Shown: positions 7,865 through 16,700, numbered from the stretch's first letter. The stretch: 47,319 nt of DNA from Verrucomicrobiota bacterium (GCA_014193395.1 BJHT01000018.1:1-47319), one strand, 5' to 3'. Program-made: numbers and translations. The notes: generated by a model not told the origin, from the letters alone.

Positions 7865-9094
7865 TTACCTCAGATTTCGGCTTTTACCAAACAATTTTCG
7901 TTCCGGTTCCACGGAAACCGGGCTGTCCGCGGCCAAACCATAGCACAGTCGGCCCGGAATTTCCGGCCCGGGCCGGAGTGCCCCGCCCAGCTCCATCAGC
8001 CGCGCACGCCGAACGCTTGACGGAAGTTTTCCCACCCGCGCGGCCGCCGCGTAAAACTTGGCGAGATCACCCCCGCACGCCTGCAACAAGGCGTGAAACC
8101 CCGGTACCAGATCGTGATACGTCGCCACGGTGTTCAAGCGGGCGTTGTTCAAAGGCAGCGCAAACCACCGGTCATAACCGGCGTAACCGCCCCACGTGGA
8201 TTTCAGCGCTTCGTAATCCCGCCGCAACTGCGCGATCACCTCCGCTTTGCCCGCGCGTCGCTCCGTGACCGTCGCCACATTTTCTTTCGGCCTCGCCACC
8301 GTCGCCCCGCCTCCCGCCTCACTCTCCGCGTAAACGCGCCGCAACCGTTCCCGCGCCCCCTGCACCAGGCGCACGAACTGCCCCTGCCGTGCCAGCGCCT
8401 CGCGATAATTCTCCCAGTCCGCCGCCCGCCCCACCGCCTGCAACCACCGCCGCACGCCCTCCTCCCCGACCGCCGTCGCGAACGCCTCGTTGAAATCCGT
8501 GTCCCCCTTCACGAAGAGCCGCTGGTGCGCGAGTTCGTGAAACAACAACTGCGCCAGATCGTTTTCCCCGTGATCGACGAACGTGTTCAATACCGGGTCC
8601 GCAAACCAGCCCAGCGTCGAATACGCACGGACTCCCTCCACATACACATCCTGTCCCGCCAGCGTCGCCGCGTATTCCCGCGCGTCCGCCTCGGCGAAAT
8701 ACCCGCGATACTTCAGCCGCCCGACAATCGGATACCACCACGTCGTCGGCTTCAGCGACAACTCCGGCGTTGCCTGCACGCTCCACACCACGAACGGCCG
8801 CCCCACATCCACATACCGCTCGTAATGCCCGTTCACCGGCAGCTTCAGCTCCCGTTCCGCAAACTCGCGCAAGCTCAGCACCAGCCGCAACTGCGCCTTC
8901 AATTTTTCCGGCGTCTCCTCACCCGCGAGCAATTCCCCGATCGGCTCCCGGTTCGCCAAAATCTGCCACTGCCCCATCGCCGCCTGCCGGTAATACGCCG
9001 CCGTCTGACACCCCGCCAGCAACCCCACCCCCGCCAGCATCCCTGCCGTCAGCCACAGCCGCCGCCACACAACCAGAAATCGCACTCCGTTCAT
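7865..9094 (-). CDS. Lipoprotein aminopeptidase (predicted aminopeptidase family, HELAH)
   Basis: 409 residues matching the bacterial predicted aminopeptidase family (Pfam Aminopep, often YPO-type lipoproteins). A lipobox LLAGC places the acylated Cys at residue 29, so the protein is membrane anchored in the envelope. The zinc site is visible as LLFHELAHQRLF with a downstream Glu in DFNEAFATAVGEEG (gluzincin-like HExxH plus NEAFA). Preceding blocks LREFAERELKLP, YRGYFAEADA and STLGWFADPVLNTF are family landmarks. Length is as expected. It starts 23 bases after the BioF-like gene, so both are probably co-transcribed from upstream of 10227. Peptide substrates are not known for the family. Confidence 0.9.
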   Translation of the reverse strand: MNGVRFLVVWRRLWLTAGMLAGVGLLAGCQTAAYYRQAAMGQWQILANREPIGELLAGEETPEKLKAQLRLVLSLREFAERELKLPVNGHYERYVDVGRPFVVWSVQATPELSLKPTTWWYPIVGRLKYRGYFAEADAREYAATLAGQDVYVEGVRAYSTLGWFADPVLNTFVDHGENDLAQLLFHELAHQRLFVKGDTDFNEAFATAVGEEGVRRWLQAVGRAADWENYREALARQGQFVRLVQGARERLRRVYAESEAGGGATVARPKENVATVTERRAGKAEVIAQLRRDYEALKSTWGGYAGYDRWFALPLNNARLNTVATYHDLVPGFHALLQACGGDLAKFYAAAARVGKLPSSVRRARLMELGGALRPGPEIPGRLCYGLAADSPVSVEPERKLFGKSRNLR

Positions 9095-9117
9095 GCCATG
9101 GAAAGATTCCGCCTCCC

Positions 9118-10227
9118 TCAGCGCGTCCCCCGCCGTTCCAAGCGCATTCCCTCCACCAACCGCTCGATCTGCTCACGCGTGTGCTCACTCGACACCGCGC
9201 AGCGGAAATACCCGCGGTCCGGCCCGCCCGGATACCGGATGAAGGGCGGGAAAACATCGTGCGCCAGCAACTGCCGCTGCAACCTCGCCGCCTCGCGCGC
9301 CGAACGCGGCAAAACCGCCGCCACCGGTCCCGGCGTCGCCTCCACCGGCCAGCCTGCGTCCCGCAAGCCACGCTTCAACAACGCGCTGTTCGCCACCAGC
9401 CGCGCCCGCAGCTCTGGCTCGTCCGCCAGCCGCCGCAACGACGCCAGCGCCGCCGCGGCCATCGGCAACGGCGGCGGCGTGCTCCCCACGAACACCGCGC
9501 TCCGCTTCACAATCTCCCGCAGCAACGCCCGGGGCCCCAGCACCGCGCCCCCGCTCGCCCCAAACGCCTTGCTCAGCGTGATCAACTGAATCAGGTGCCG
9601 CCTCCCCACCCCCGTCGCCTCCGGCGTGCCCCGCCCCCTTTCCCCCAGCACCCCCGCGCCGTGCGCGTCATCCACCAGCAGCCAAGCCCTCTTCGGCAAC
9701 ACCCGCCGATACTCCGCCAGCGGCGCTACCGAGCCATCATGCGCAAACATCCCATCCGTCACCACCAACACCCCCTCCTCCCGCCCCTCCAGCGCAACCA
9801 TGCGCGCGAGACCCTCCACATTCCGATGCGCGAACTCCCGCACCCGCCCGCCAAACACCGACGCCACATCCGCGATGCACCCATGCGACCGCTCATCCAC
9901 CAGCACCTCATCAAACCCCTCGCGACACGCCTGCGACACCGCCATCCCCGTCGCATAACCACTGCCCACCAACAGCGCCCCCTCCGCCCCGAAAAACTCC
10001 GCCAGCGCCCCCTCCAACCCCCCATACAACCCACGATTCCCCGCCGTCCGCCGCCACGCCGCCCACCCCAATCCAAACCGCCGCGCCGCCCCGCACGCCG
10101 CCTCCACCACCTCCGGATCACTCGCCAGCCGGAAATAATCGCACCCCCCGAAGTAGGCCACCGTCCGCCCGCGCCACCTCACACCAGTGCGCCCGACCGT
10201 CTCCAACCCAGGGGGTAAATCGTACAT
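9118..10227 (-). CDS. BioF-like alpha-oxoamine synthase (class II aminotransferase fold)
   Basis: 369 residues. PLP enzymes of this family condense an acyl-CoA or acyl-ACP with an amino acid with loss of CO2 (8-amino-7-oxononanoate synthase, 2-amino-3-ketobutyrate ligase, and relatives). Visible: the start DYFRLASDPEV, GLGWAAWRRTAGN (substrate loop), GSGYATGM, DERSHGCI, VDDAHGAGVLGERGRG with Asp and His at 186-189, and the PLP lysine at 220 in TLSKAFGASGG. Length is slightly short of typical BioF (about 385). No other biotin gene is present and the partner is an aminopeptidase, so a role in biotin synthesis is possible but not shown. ATG at 10225-10227; the promoter would lie at the edge of the heptamer repeat element. 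Confidence 0.85.
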   Translation of the reverse strand: MYDLPPGLETVGRTGVRWRGRTVAYFGGCDYFRLASDPEVVEAACGAARRFGLGWAAWRRTAGNRGLYGGLEGALAEFFGAEGALLVGSGYATGMAVSQACREGFDEVLVDERSHGCIADVASVFGGRVREFAHRNVEGLARMVALEGREEGVLVVTDGMFAHDGSVAPLAEYRRVLPKRAWLLVDDAHGAGVLGERGRGTPEATGVGRRHLIQLITLSKAFGASGGAVLGPRALLREIVKRSAVFVGSTPPPLPMAAAALASLRRLADEPELRARLVANSALLKRGLRDAGWPVEATPGPVAAVLPRSAREAARLQRQLLAHDVFPPFIRYPGGPDRGYFRCAVSSEHTREQIERLVEGMRLERRGTR

Positions 10228-10266
10228 GATCTTAGTTATAGCTCGCTGACTGAACAGAGGGGGAAA

Positions 10267-10614
10267 AAGTAATTAGTGATTAGTAATTAGTGATTAGTGG
10301 GGAATGTCGCATTGGTAGTAACTGGATTCTCATCTCAACCAAGTCTCTCAGGTCAATACTGTCAGAGCCTGTCCGAAAATCCTGGTTTGGAGTTCCGCGT
10401 TTACGCGGTTCCGGCGAAATACGAACAGCGAGCCGCTTCTACGGGGAACCCCAAACCCCAGCCCCACCCACCAGTCCCGTATCTTCTCTGTGTTCATCGC
10501 GCCTCTGTGGTTCACCAGAATCATTTCAACTAGATAGTTTCAGACTTAACTACGGGCTAGAATACCTCCCCCACGCCTCCCCACTAATTACTAATCACTA
10601 ATTACTAATTACTT
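10267..10614. repeat. Heptamer-armed inverted-repeat element 1
   Basis: Left arm 10267-10300 and right arm 10581-10614 are inverted copies differing at 3 of 34 bases. Each arm is four tandem heptamers RATTAGT (A or G at the first base). The 280-base interior holds a 73-bp palindromic element (10384-10456). The right arm supplies the TAA stop codon (10609-10611) of the minus-strand esterase gene. No reading frame is apparent inside. Compare the element at 35021-35384, which has the same build with a different heptamer. Confidence 0.85.
10384..10456. repeat. Short non-coding relative of the 108-bp palindromic element
   Basis: GTTTGGAGTTCC at the left end pairs with GGAACCCCAAAC at the right end (11 of 12), with a small hairpin in each arm (CCGCGTTTACGCGG; CCGCTTCTACGGGG). 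The arms match those of the coding 108-bp copies at 23184, 25710 and 25842, but the central part is shorter. It lies inside the loop of heptamer element 1. Confidence 0.65.
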
Positions 10615-11496
10615 CCCCCCTCCCACGCGCCCCTTCCTACACTCGTCCAAAAACGCCCGTATCACGTCCCCCGCCGGATCCCCCGCTTCGACTAACTTCG
10701 ACCCGATCGTCCCGTGCGTCCTATCCGCAAATTGCCTATAAGTCACCCGCTGATTCCCCGCCACCTTCATCGCCGCCACGAAATACTGATTCTCCTCCGC
10801 GCGCGCCGGCCAGTCGTTATCGCCCATGATCATCAGCATCGGCGGCGTCTCCGCGCGGACATAATAAATCGGCGCGGCCTCGTCCGCCGTGAGATTATTT
10901 TTCCCCAACCCTCGCTCCGTCCGCACCGTGAAATGCGTCATCGTCTGACCGCTCACCGGGATCAGCCCCGCCAGCGTCCCCGCACCCAGCCCATGCTTTG
11001 CGAGCAGCCGCACATCCAGACCGACCATCGAAGTCAGATACGCCCCCGCCGAATGTCCGCCAACAAACACCAGATTCGTGTCCCCCCCGTGCGCCCCGAT
11101 GTTCCCATGCACCCACGCCACCGCCGCCGCCGCGTCCTCGACATACGCCGGATAAGTCGCCTGCGGACTTAGCCGGTAATTCGCCGCCGCCACCGCCACG
11201 CCGAACGCCCGCGCCAGTTGTTTCGCGAACCCCTCGCTCTTGCTCCCGCCCGTCAACCCGCCGCCATGAAACCAGACCAGCGTCGCGAAATTCGTCCGGC
11301 CCACCGGCAGCACCAGGTCCAGCTTGCACCGCTGCTGCTCATACTCCGACAGCCCCGCCCCGCTCTTGTAAGCCAGATTCGCCACCACCTTGAACTCCCC
11401 GCCCGCCACCTCCGCCGCCCGAATTCTGGACGACGACCCAAGCAAACCCACCAGCCCAAAAACCAAGAACGCGAACGGAACGCGCAATAAAATCAT
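10609..11496 (-). CDS. Exported alpha/beta-hydrolase (carboxylesterase-like)
   Basis: 295 residues from the ATG at 11496; this start gives a clean signal peptide (ILLRVPFAFLVFGLVGLLG...IRA), whereas the frame upstream to 11640 lacks one. Oxyanion motif HGGG at 77-80, nucleophile Ser149 in GHSAG, an Asp in MGDNDWP near 226-228 and His261 in DRTHGT form the usual esterase triad. This is the BD-FAE/hormone-sensitive lipase-like group, which hydrolyses small esters, possibly polysaccharide acyl groups in the periplasm. The last codons (KGRVGGGK) and the stop run into heptamer element 1, so the C-terminus may have been reshaped by the insertion. The Shine-Dalgarno GAGGGG directly abuts the ATG, which is unusually close. 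Confidence 0.87.
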   Translation of the reverse strand: MILLRVPFAFLVFGLVGLLGSSSRIRAAEVAGGEFKVVANLAYKSGAGLSEYEQQRCKLDLVLPVGRTNFATLVWFHGGGLTGGSKSEGFAKQLARAFGVAVAAANYRLSPQATYPAYVEDAAAAVAWVHGNIGAHGGDTNLVFVGGHSAGAYLTSMVGLDVRLLAKHGLGAGTLAGLIPVSGQTMTHFTVRTERGLGKNNLTADEAAPIYYVRAETPPMLMIMGDNDWPARAEENQYFVAAMKVAGNQRVTYRQFADRTHGTIGSKLVEAGDPAGDVIRAFLDECRKGRVGGGK

Positions 11497-11559
11497 CCCC
11501 TCGTATAACAAGCGCGCCGCCCGCCACCAAGCCCGTTCGCAATCCCCGCAGGCCCGGCC

Positions 11560-11700
11560 GGCGCGCACGTCGAAGCGGCATAAATGCCGCGCCCCTTGCA
11601 TCCCCTGCCCCTCGCCCGGCATTGTAGCGCAGTTTCCCAACCTGCTGTGTCGCCAACTTCCAACTCGGCAGGGTGTCGGCCTCGCGGCTTGTGCCGGGAG
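11560..11700. repeat. Degenerate half-copies of palindromic repeats
   Basis: A hairpin CGGCATAAATGCCG (11576-11589; a near copy CGGCATAAATCCCG occurs around 20561) is followed by TGTAGCGCAGTTTCCC...CTGCTGTGTCGCC (11623-11678). The latter matches the left arm of the intact palindrome at 35121-35278 but has no right partner. The rest of the stretch up to 11749 shows nothing else. Confidence 0.55.
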
Positions 11701-11749
11701 GCGTCAACGGGGCAGGGGGGAGCGGACGCGGTTTACGGCGTTCCCGAAT

Positions 11750-11937
11750 TCACGGCAATCCCAACGGGGTTGCGTCACGCCCCTTCCGCCGGGCCGCAAC
11801 CCCGTTGGGGTTGTGGGTCTGCCGATCACTTTCCCAGGGTAGCTCGTTCCTCGCAACCCTGGGCTGGAGGCCGGAATCCCTTTGGGATTCTTAGTTGGAC
11901 TACCCGAAAGGCATAAGGCATGGCTCCAGTTAGTTGA
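11750..11937. repeat. Composite palindromic repeat that truncates a PIN toxin gene
   Basis: Contains two inverted repeats: AATCCCAACGGGGTTGCG (11757-11774) with CGCAACCCCGTTGGGGTT (11795-11812), and CCCAGGGT...AACCCTGGG (11833-11863), plus GGAATCCCTTTGGGATTC (11873-11890). The arrangement ends abruptly where PIN-toxin homology begins (about 11938). I recall similar repeat units from verrucomicrobial genomes but cannot verify this here. Confidence 0.7.
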
Positions 11938-12039
11938 TGTTTCCTTGAACCCCTGGGCAAAATCCTTCTTCCCGGCGAGGTCAAGCAGGAGATTAGTGTC
12001 CAAAGCCACATCCATATCGAGGAACAACTTATCCTTCAC
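11938..12039 (-). pseudogene. PIN-domain toxin, N-terminal fragment
   Basis: GTG at 12039 overlaps the antitoxin stop by 11 bases. About 33 residues look like the start of a VapC-type PIN RNase: DVALDTNLLLDLAGKKDFAQGFKE, including the first metal-binding Asp of the LDTN motif. After the codon at 11941 the frame enters the palindromic repeat (reading KNPKGIPASSPG) and keeps no further PIN motifs (no second acidic cluster), so the catalytic site is lost. The frame continues open to 11704, but the added residues are repeat-derived. Interpretation: a once complete antitoxin-toxin pair inactivated by repeat insertion or deletion. Confidence 0.72.
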
Positions 12040-12283
12040 CGTACTTCTTCCGCAGTTCTCCCACGATCAACTCGCGGTAGTCCGTTTCCGGCGGGAGATG
12101 GAGACTCCCGCGCAATTCATCCGTAACGGGCGTCAGACCGGCCTGACTGGCCCGCCAGTTCTGCGCCATGACACTCAACTGGCGCTGCACGATCTCCGGC
12201 AACGTCATTTGATGCGCCCGCGCTTCCTGCTCGGCGAAATCCAAAACCTCGGCATCCAACTGCACAGTCAATGTGGCGGTCAT
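12029..12283 (-). CDS. DUF6364/VapB-like antitoxin
   Basis: 84 residues from ATG 12283 (MTATLTVQLDAEVLDFAEQEARAHQ); the longer frame to 12319 adds a non-conserved dozen residues. An N-terminal ribbon-helix-helix-like segment binds DNA in such proteins, and the C-terminal part (LRGSLHLPPETDYRELIVGELRKKY) fits the toxin-binding tail of DUF6364 antitoxins, which pair with PIN toxins. It overlaps the PIN fragment at 11938-12039, as in true TA operons. With the toxin truncated the antitoxin is now an orphan, though its own frame is intact. Confidence 0.8.
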   Translation of the reverse strand: MTATLTVQLDAEVLDFAEQEARAHQMTLPEIVQRQLSVMAQNWRASQAGLTPVTDELRGSLHLPPETDYRELIVGELRKKYGEG

Positions 12284-13346
12284 GGATAGGATGCTAGGTG
12301 GCGTGCCCGACGGCGTCAACGGCGCGGGCGGGGGCGGATGCCGTGCGGGTGCATCTTACCCGTGACTATCAGTTGTTGCGAAAGCGCGTGTCGGAGCCGC
12401 CGGTAGGACCAGCGCGTCCGTTTCCCTCGCCCCGTGAGGCCCGAACGGGGCAAGGGCCTGAGAGAGGGGTGCCCTAATCTTACCTATAGTCTCTGCGTGG
12501 CGGAGCACCTCCTCTCCCGGGCCCTCGCCTCCATTCCGAACGAAGGCGAGGGAGACGGAGGCCCTGATGCGGAAGACACATACGTTCGAGTGGCTGATAA
12601 TCAGGAGAAAATCGTTGATCGACCATGGAATCGGGGCCGGGAATTTCGCTAAATTCCTCCGATTCGTGGGAGAGTTCCTGAGAATCATCGGACGACGGGG
12701 TGGATTTTCGCCACGGTCCCCGTCCGCCGTCTGACGTTCCCCCGCCGTCGTGAGAAAAATCCCCGGAAGGGCGCGGCGGTTCCCCGGAATTTCCCGGCGG
12801 CAGAAGGGAATCGCGGGACGATGCCGGGGGAATTTCGCGTGGGGCTGCGGATTTTTCCGGCCCGTGTTTCGCCGAAGGTGGTAGGGCGGGGTGTCCTCAC
12901 CCCGCCGTCGGCCAGACTGGCGCGTCCTCGGCATTCGGCGGCGCGGTGAGGACACCGCGCCCTACCCATCGTGGTAGGGCCGCGTTGCGCGCGGCCCTGA
13001 CATTTTCGCATCCGAACGCGGGGGATGCGCAGGAGTCTGTTGCAGGCGGGCGCGTCGGTGGGGGAAGGGTTACGGACGCGCGCAACGCGTCCCTACCGGG
13101 GTTGGGAGGACCGCTTTGCGCGCAGCCCATACCTTTTCTCATCCAAACGCGCGAGCAGCTTGGGGCGATCGAAGCGGCTATGTGCGACCGCGATGAGCAC
13201 CGAACTGGCGAGGATTATTCCCACACGGGCGTCGGTTGCGTCGGGCGTTGACGGCTGGATTCCATGTCCGCGGCCAGTTCGCCCGCCGCGTGAATGGTCG
13301 GCCGACCGCACCTCGAATCTGAGCTAAGCGACTGGAGAGTGCGCGC
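12284..13346. repeat. Repeat-rich interval without genes
   Basis: About 1.06 kb. 12430-12560 contains CCCTCGCCCC...GGGGCAAGGG and a GAGGCGAGGG-type inverted block. 12880-12966 is a palindrome with arms GTAGGGCGGGGTGTCCTCACCCC and GGTGAGGACACCGCGCCCTAC. 12972-13097 is a second one with arms GTAGGGCCGCGTTGCGCG and CGCGCAACGCGTCCCTAC. Open frames here (for example 12356-12955 minus) are repeat read-through with no protein-like pattern. The rest, 13100-13346, shows nothing recognised. Confidence 0.6.
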
Positions 13347-15512
13347 CTAATTCGCACCTGCCGCCACCGGTGTCCGTGCGGTGCGGCCGGCGAGCCAGGA
13401 TTCGGCGAGCAACACGACGAGCGCGAGAACGATGAGCCAGCGCCAGAGTTTCTGGCGGTTTTCGAGTTCGGCGGAGGCGAGTTGCCGGCGCTTGGCTTCC
13501 TCGGCGTGCGGGGCGCGCGGAAGCAGTTGTTTCACGGGCACGCCGAGGCGTTCCAAATCTTCGAGCGGCATCGGAGTCGTGCGGCTTTCGGTGGCGGCGA
13601 CGTTCACGGCGAAGCGCCAGGGCTTTGCGCCGCCGGTGACGGCGTAATTGCCGGGCAGCTCGGTGTGCGTGAAATGATTCGTGCCCGCCGGCACGGTCAC
13701 GGTGGTGCCGTCGGGTCGGCGCACGCTGACGCTTACGCTCGTGCTCAGGCTCGCGTTCGTGCTGATGCTGGTCGCACCCGCGCCGGTGGGTCCGCCTGTG
13801 ACCGCCGCAGCCAGTGCGGACGCGGGCAGTTCCACGCGGTCGCCGACGAGGTATTGCGCGGTCTGGGCCTTGAGGCCGCCGCTGGCTTCGAGGATCGAGT
13901 AGAGCAGCGGCACGAATTTCGAGGAGAGCGCGAGCTGGCTGTCGGCGGGATGCCAGCCGCACGCGAGGACCAGCAGGCTCCCGCGGCCAATGCCGACTTG
14001 CAGCAGCGCCGGATCGCCGCTGTCGAATTCCGCGATGACCCGCGCGCCGGGCAGCTTGTCCGTCGGGAGCCGCCGGTGTTTCCAAAAATGTATTTTGGTG
14101 AAATCGCTGAAGCGCGGATCGGCGAACGGCGCGAAAAGCGGGTGCTGCAAATCCATGCGGCCGAGCATCGCGTAATCTTTCACCGTCGCCTCGGTCGCGG
14201 CGAAATTTTCCACGCCCGCGAGCTGGCCGACGGTCTCCGCCACGGCGGCGTTTTTCACCACGGCCAGCAGCATTCCGCCGGCTTCGGCAAAACGCCGGAG
14301 CGCCGCAATGTCCGGTACCGCATCGGCGAAAATCAGCAGCGGCGCGTTGGTGGCCGCAAGCAGCGTTGCGGCGTCGGCGGGCTTGCGCGGCACGACCTGC
14401 ACGATTTGCCTGAGCGTTTGCTGAAAGGCGCGCTTGAGGAAATACAGCGGCTGCGTGGTGTCATTTTCCGCCTCGGTTCCGAGATAGAGCACCGGCACTT
14501 GCTCGATGCGCGTCGGCACGAGAAACGCGCGATTGTCGAAATCCTCTTCGTCGCCGGTGAGCACGAGTTGTTCGCCAGCGATGCCATCGGCGGGCTTCGG
14601 CGCGAACACCACGCGGCTCTGGCCGGGCGGCACGTAGATTTCAGTGGCGGCCGTTTCGGGCTGGCCCGCCCAGCGCACGCGGAATTGCTCGCGCTTGGAT
14701 TCGCCGGCGTTGAACACCCGCACCCGCGTGCCGCCCTCGGTCGCGCCCGCGCCGCCCGCGCCTTCGAGGTCCGGCAAGAGTTGCATCCCCGCGTTGGTCG
14801 GGCGTTTGGCCTTGAGCGGCTCAAGCACGACCTCGATGCCCTTGGGCCATTCGTAGCCTTGCAGCGCCTCGGTGGTCGCACCTTCCTGCAAATCGCTCAC
14901 GAGCACGATCTGGCGCGGGCCGCGGAGCTTGGCGTTTTTGTCGGCGTCCTCGAGCGCCTCGGCCGCACCGATGAGCGCCTGATCGAGCCGCGTCGCCGCC
15001 CAGCCTGCCGACAGAGCGCGCAGTCGTGACAACGTTTCCTCGACGCGCGCGCCCGCACCCAGCCGCGTCCAGTCATCGAATTGCAGCACCGGGCGCAGCT
15101 CGCGATCGAAGGCGAACACCGCCGCTGTTTCCTCCGGACGCACGTCGCGCAGCACGGCCTCGACCCGCGCCAGCGCCGCCGTCCACAGGCCCTCGCGGCG
15201 CATGCTGGCGCTGGTGTCGAGGAGGACGATGACCTTGCGGGCCTGCTCGTTTTGGCGGGTGGGATCGATGGGCGTTTGGAAGAACGGCCGGGCGAAACCC
15301 AGGCCCAACAGACACAGCGCAAGGCAACGCAACGCCAGCAACAGCAGATTTTCCAACCGGCTCCGGCGCGTCACCCGCGGCGGCGAGGCCTGGAGGAACA
15401 TGAGCGAACTGAACGGCATCCGCTCCTTGGTGGTGCGGCGAATGAGATGAAATAAAACCGGCAGCGCCACGGCCAGCGTGCCGATAAGGAAGAGTGGCGT
15501 CAGAAAGCTCAT
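13347..15512 (-). CDS. BatA/VWA-domain membrane protein
   Basis: 721 residues from the ATG at 15512, chosen because SFLTPLFLIGTLAVALPVLFHLI is the conserved first membrane helix of BatA N-terminal domain proteins; 34 upstream codons in the open frame are not conserved-looking. A second helix (about 55-72) follows RRSRLENLLL. The von Willebrand A domain starts near 93 with VIVLLDTSASM, giving the MIDAS DxSxS at 99-103, and extends to about 240 (IVLVSDLQEG). A long periplasmic beta-rich part and a last helix near the C-terminus (LWRWLIVLALVVLLAESWLAGR) complete the protein. Relatives sit with MoxR ATPases; none is beside this one. Likely role: envelope or metal-dependent protein interaction; exact function unknown. 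Confidence 0.9.
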   Translation of the reverse strand: MSFLTPLFLIGTLAVALPVLFHLIRRTTKERMPFSSLMFLQASPPRVTRRSRLENLLLLALRCLALCLLGLGFARPFFQTPIDPTRQNEQARKVIVLLDTSASMRREGLWTAALARVEAVLRDVRPEETAAVFAFDRELRPVLQFDDWTRLGAGARVEETLSRLRALSAGWAATRLDQALIGAAEALEDADKNAKLRGPRQIVLVSDLQEGATTEALQGYEWPKGIEVVLEPLKAKRPTNAGMQLLPDLEGAGGAGATEGGTRVRVFNAGESKREQFRVRWAGQPETAATEIYVPPGQSRVVFAPKPADGIAGEQLVLTGDEEDFDNRAFLVPTRIEQVPVLYLGTEAENDTTQPLYFLKRAFQQTLRQIVQVVPRKPADAATLLAATNAPLLIFADAVPDIAALRRFAEAGGMLLAVVKNAAVAETVGQLAGVENFAATEATVKDYAMLGRMDLQHPLFAPFADPRFSDFTKIHFWKHRRLPTDKLPGARVIAEFDSGDPALLQVGIGRGSLLVLACGWHPADSQLALSSKFVPLLYSILEASGGLKAQTAQYLVGDRVELPASALAAAVTGGPTGAGATSISTNASLSTSVSVSVRRPDGTTVTVPAGTNHFTHTELPGNYAVTGGAKPWRFAVNVAATESRTTPMPLEDLERLGVPVKQLLPRAPHAEEAKRRQLASAELENRQKLWRWLIVLALVVLLAESWLAGRTARTPVAAGAN

Positions 15513-15711
15513 GAACCGGAAACGACCATCAGGGCATTTGGGAGAATCAGTGCCGCAAGCTCGCGCGCCCGGTGCGAGGGCCGCAGGAGTATCCCACCCC
15601 CCGGCCCCGCGCAAGCCCGCCCTGCATCGCTCGGCCTGCGTCGCGGGTGGTCGGCCGGTGCGCGTCAGTCTTGATGCGAAGGGTCACCGTCTGATCCGGG
15701 TGGCCACGCCA

Positions 15712-15831
15712 ATGACATTCCAGCGTTACGAAGACCAACTCAACGAAGCGGTGGGCAAGGGCCTGCTGCTCCTGCTATTTACCTGCGGTCTCGGGTTGCT
15801 GCTAGCGGGGTTGCTCGCGACGGACTGGTGA
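15712..15831 (+). CDS. Possible 39-residue membrane miniprotein
   Basis: ATG 15712 to TGA 15831. A charged N-terminus (TFQRYEDQLNEAVGKG) precedes one strong hydrophobic helix (LLLLLFTCGLGLLLAGLLA) and a short tail TDW. The frame extends upstream, with a GTG at 15658 as another start. It is divergent from the BatA-like gene with about 200 bases between. No family recognised; support is the membrane segment and clean ends, so confidence is limited. Confidence 0.4.
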   Translation: MTFQRYEDQLNEAVGKGLLLLLFTCGLGLLLAGLLATDW

Positions 15832-16700
15832 AGCGGAAGCGTAGAATCGGCCGAAGGATCGCAACGGCTGGGAAAGCAGTCCGATGTAGGAGCCGGGCCG
15901 ATTAGGATCAATTCGAACAACCTCGGGGTCGCCGGGCGGGGCGACACCTCCCGCGGACCGCCGAGCACTGCCCGAAAATTTACCACCGACTACAGACCCG
16001 GGGCTTCGGATCCTGCGAAAGCCGCGAATCACGCCAATGCTCTGGGTTCTCATTCCGTGTTTATTCTAATGCCCGTGCAGTGAAAACCGGAGCTTGAACC
16101 TCAGACACTCGATGAACACAGGGCGGCGGGGCCGCAACCAACGCGATGCGCGCCCTGCCGCCCTTTCCCTCCCTGCGTTCCTTCCAGTCCATGCGGTGTT
16201 TTCAGGAAACGCTCCGCTCGTGGGGGTGTGGAGTGGAACACCGCAGAGATCGGAAGGGACGCAGGGAGGGAAGGAGCCGATGGGAATACCACACACTCGC
16301 ACGGCAGACGGCCAGCGTGTGGGACGGGACGTAGCGGTTCTTGTGCCTGCGGCCGAATTGGGCAGGGAAATGTAGGGCAAGGGAAGGGAACGGGATAAAC
16401 GGCAGCAGCCGGGTTCGACCGTCGGTGCCACGGTAAAATCCTCCCGGCGCGCGAGGATTCTCAAGAGTTGTAGTACAGGGAAAACCGAGGCCACGTTGGT
16501 AAATCATCGTTGCCGTTTTGGTGGCTTCCGGCAGCCGACAGGTTCCCTCGGTTTTCTCTGTGTGCATCGTGTCTCCGTCCTTTTCTCTCCCGTTCCAACT
16601 GAATAGCGAAGACGCAACCGCCTACCCCCCGTTGACACTCCGCGCTCGTTTTGCCCACAGTCCGCGAGCGAAAAACTTCAGCCCTCGACCCGCACCGACC
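15832..16700. repeat. Gene-free interval with one imperfect inverted repeat
   Basis: 870 bases. 16161-16200 (TTTCCCTCCCTGCGTTCCTTCC then GCGGTGTTTTC) pairs imperfectly with 16235-16274, making a palindrome of about 114 bases. 16554-16580 (TTCTCTGTGTGCATCG...) is similar to 10484-10510, about 21 of 27 bases. No convincing gene; open frames on both strands are short and motif-free. The remainder holds the untranslated leader of the SDR gene. Confidence 0.5.

Noticed and set aside
10267-10614. Possible CRISPR-like array from the tandem ATTAGT units
   Set aside because: Units are 7 bp with no spacers and occur as an inverted pair; no cas genes.
12356-12955. Frames of up to 199 codons in the repeat region
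   Set aside because: They read across palindromic repeats and have no protein-like pattern.
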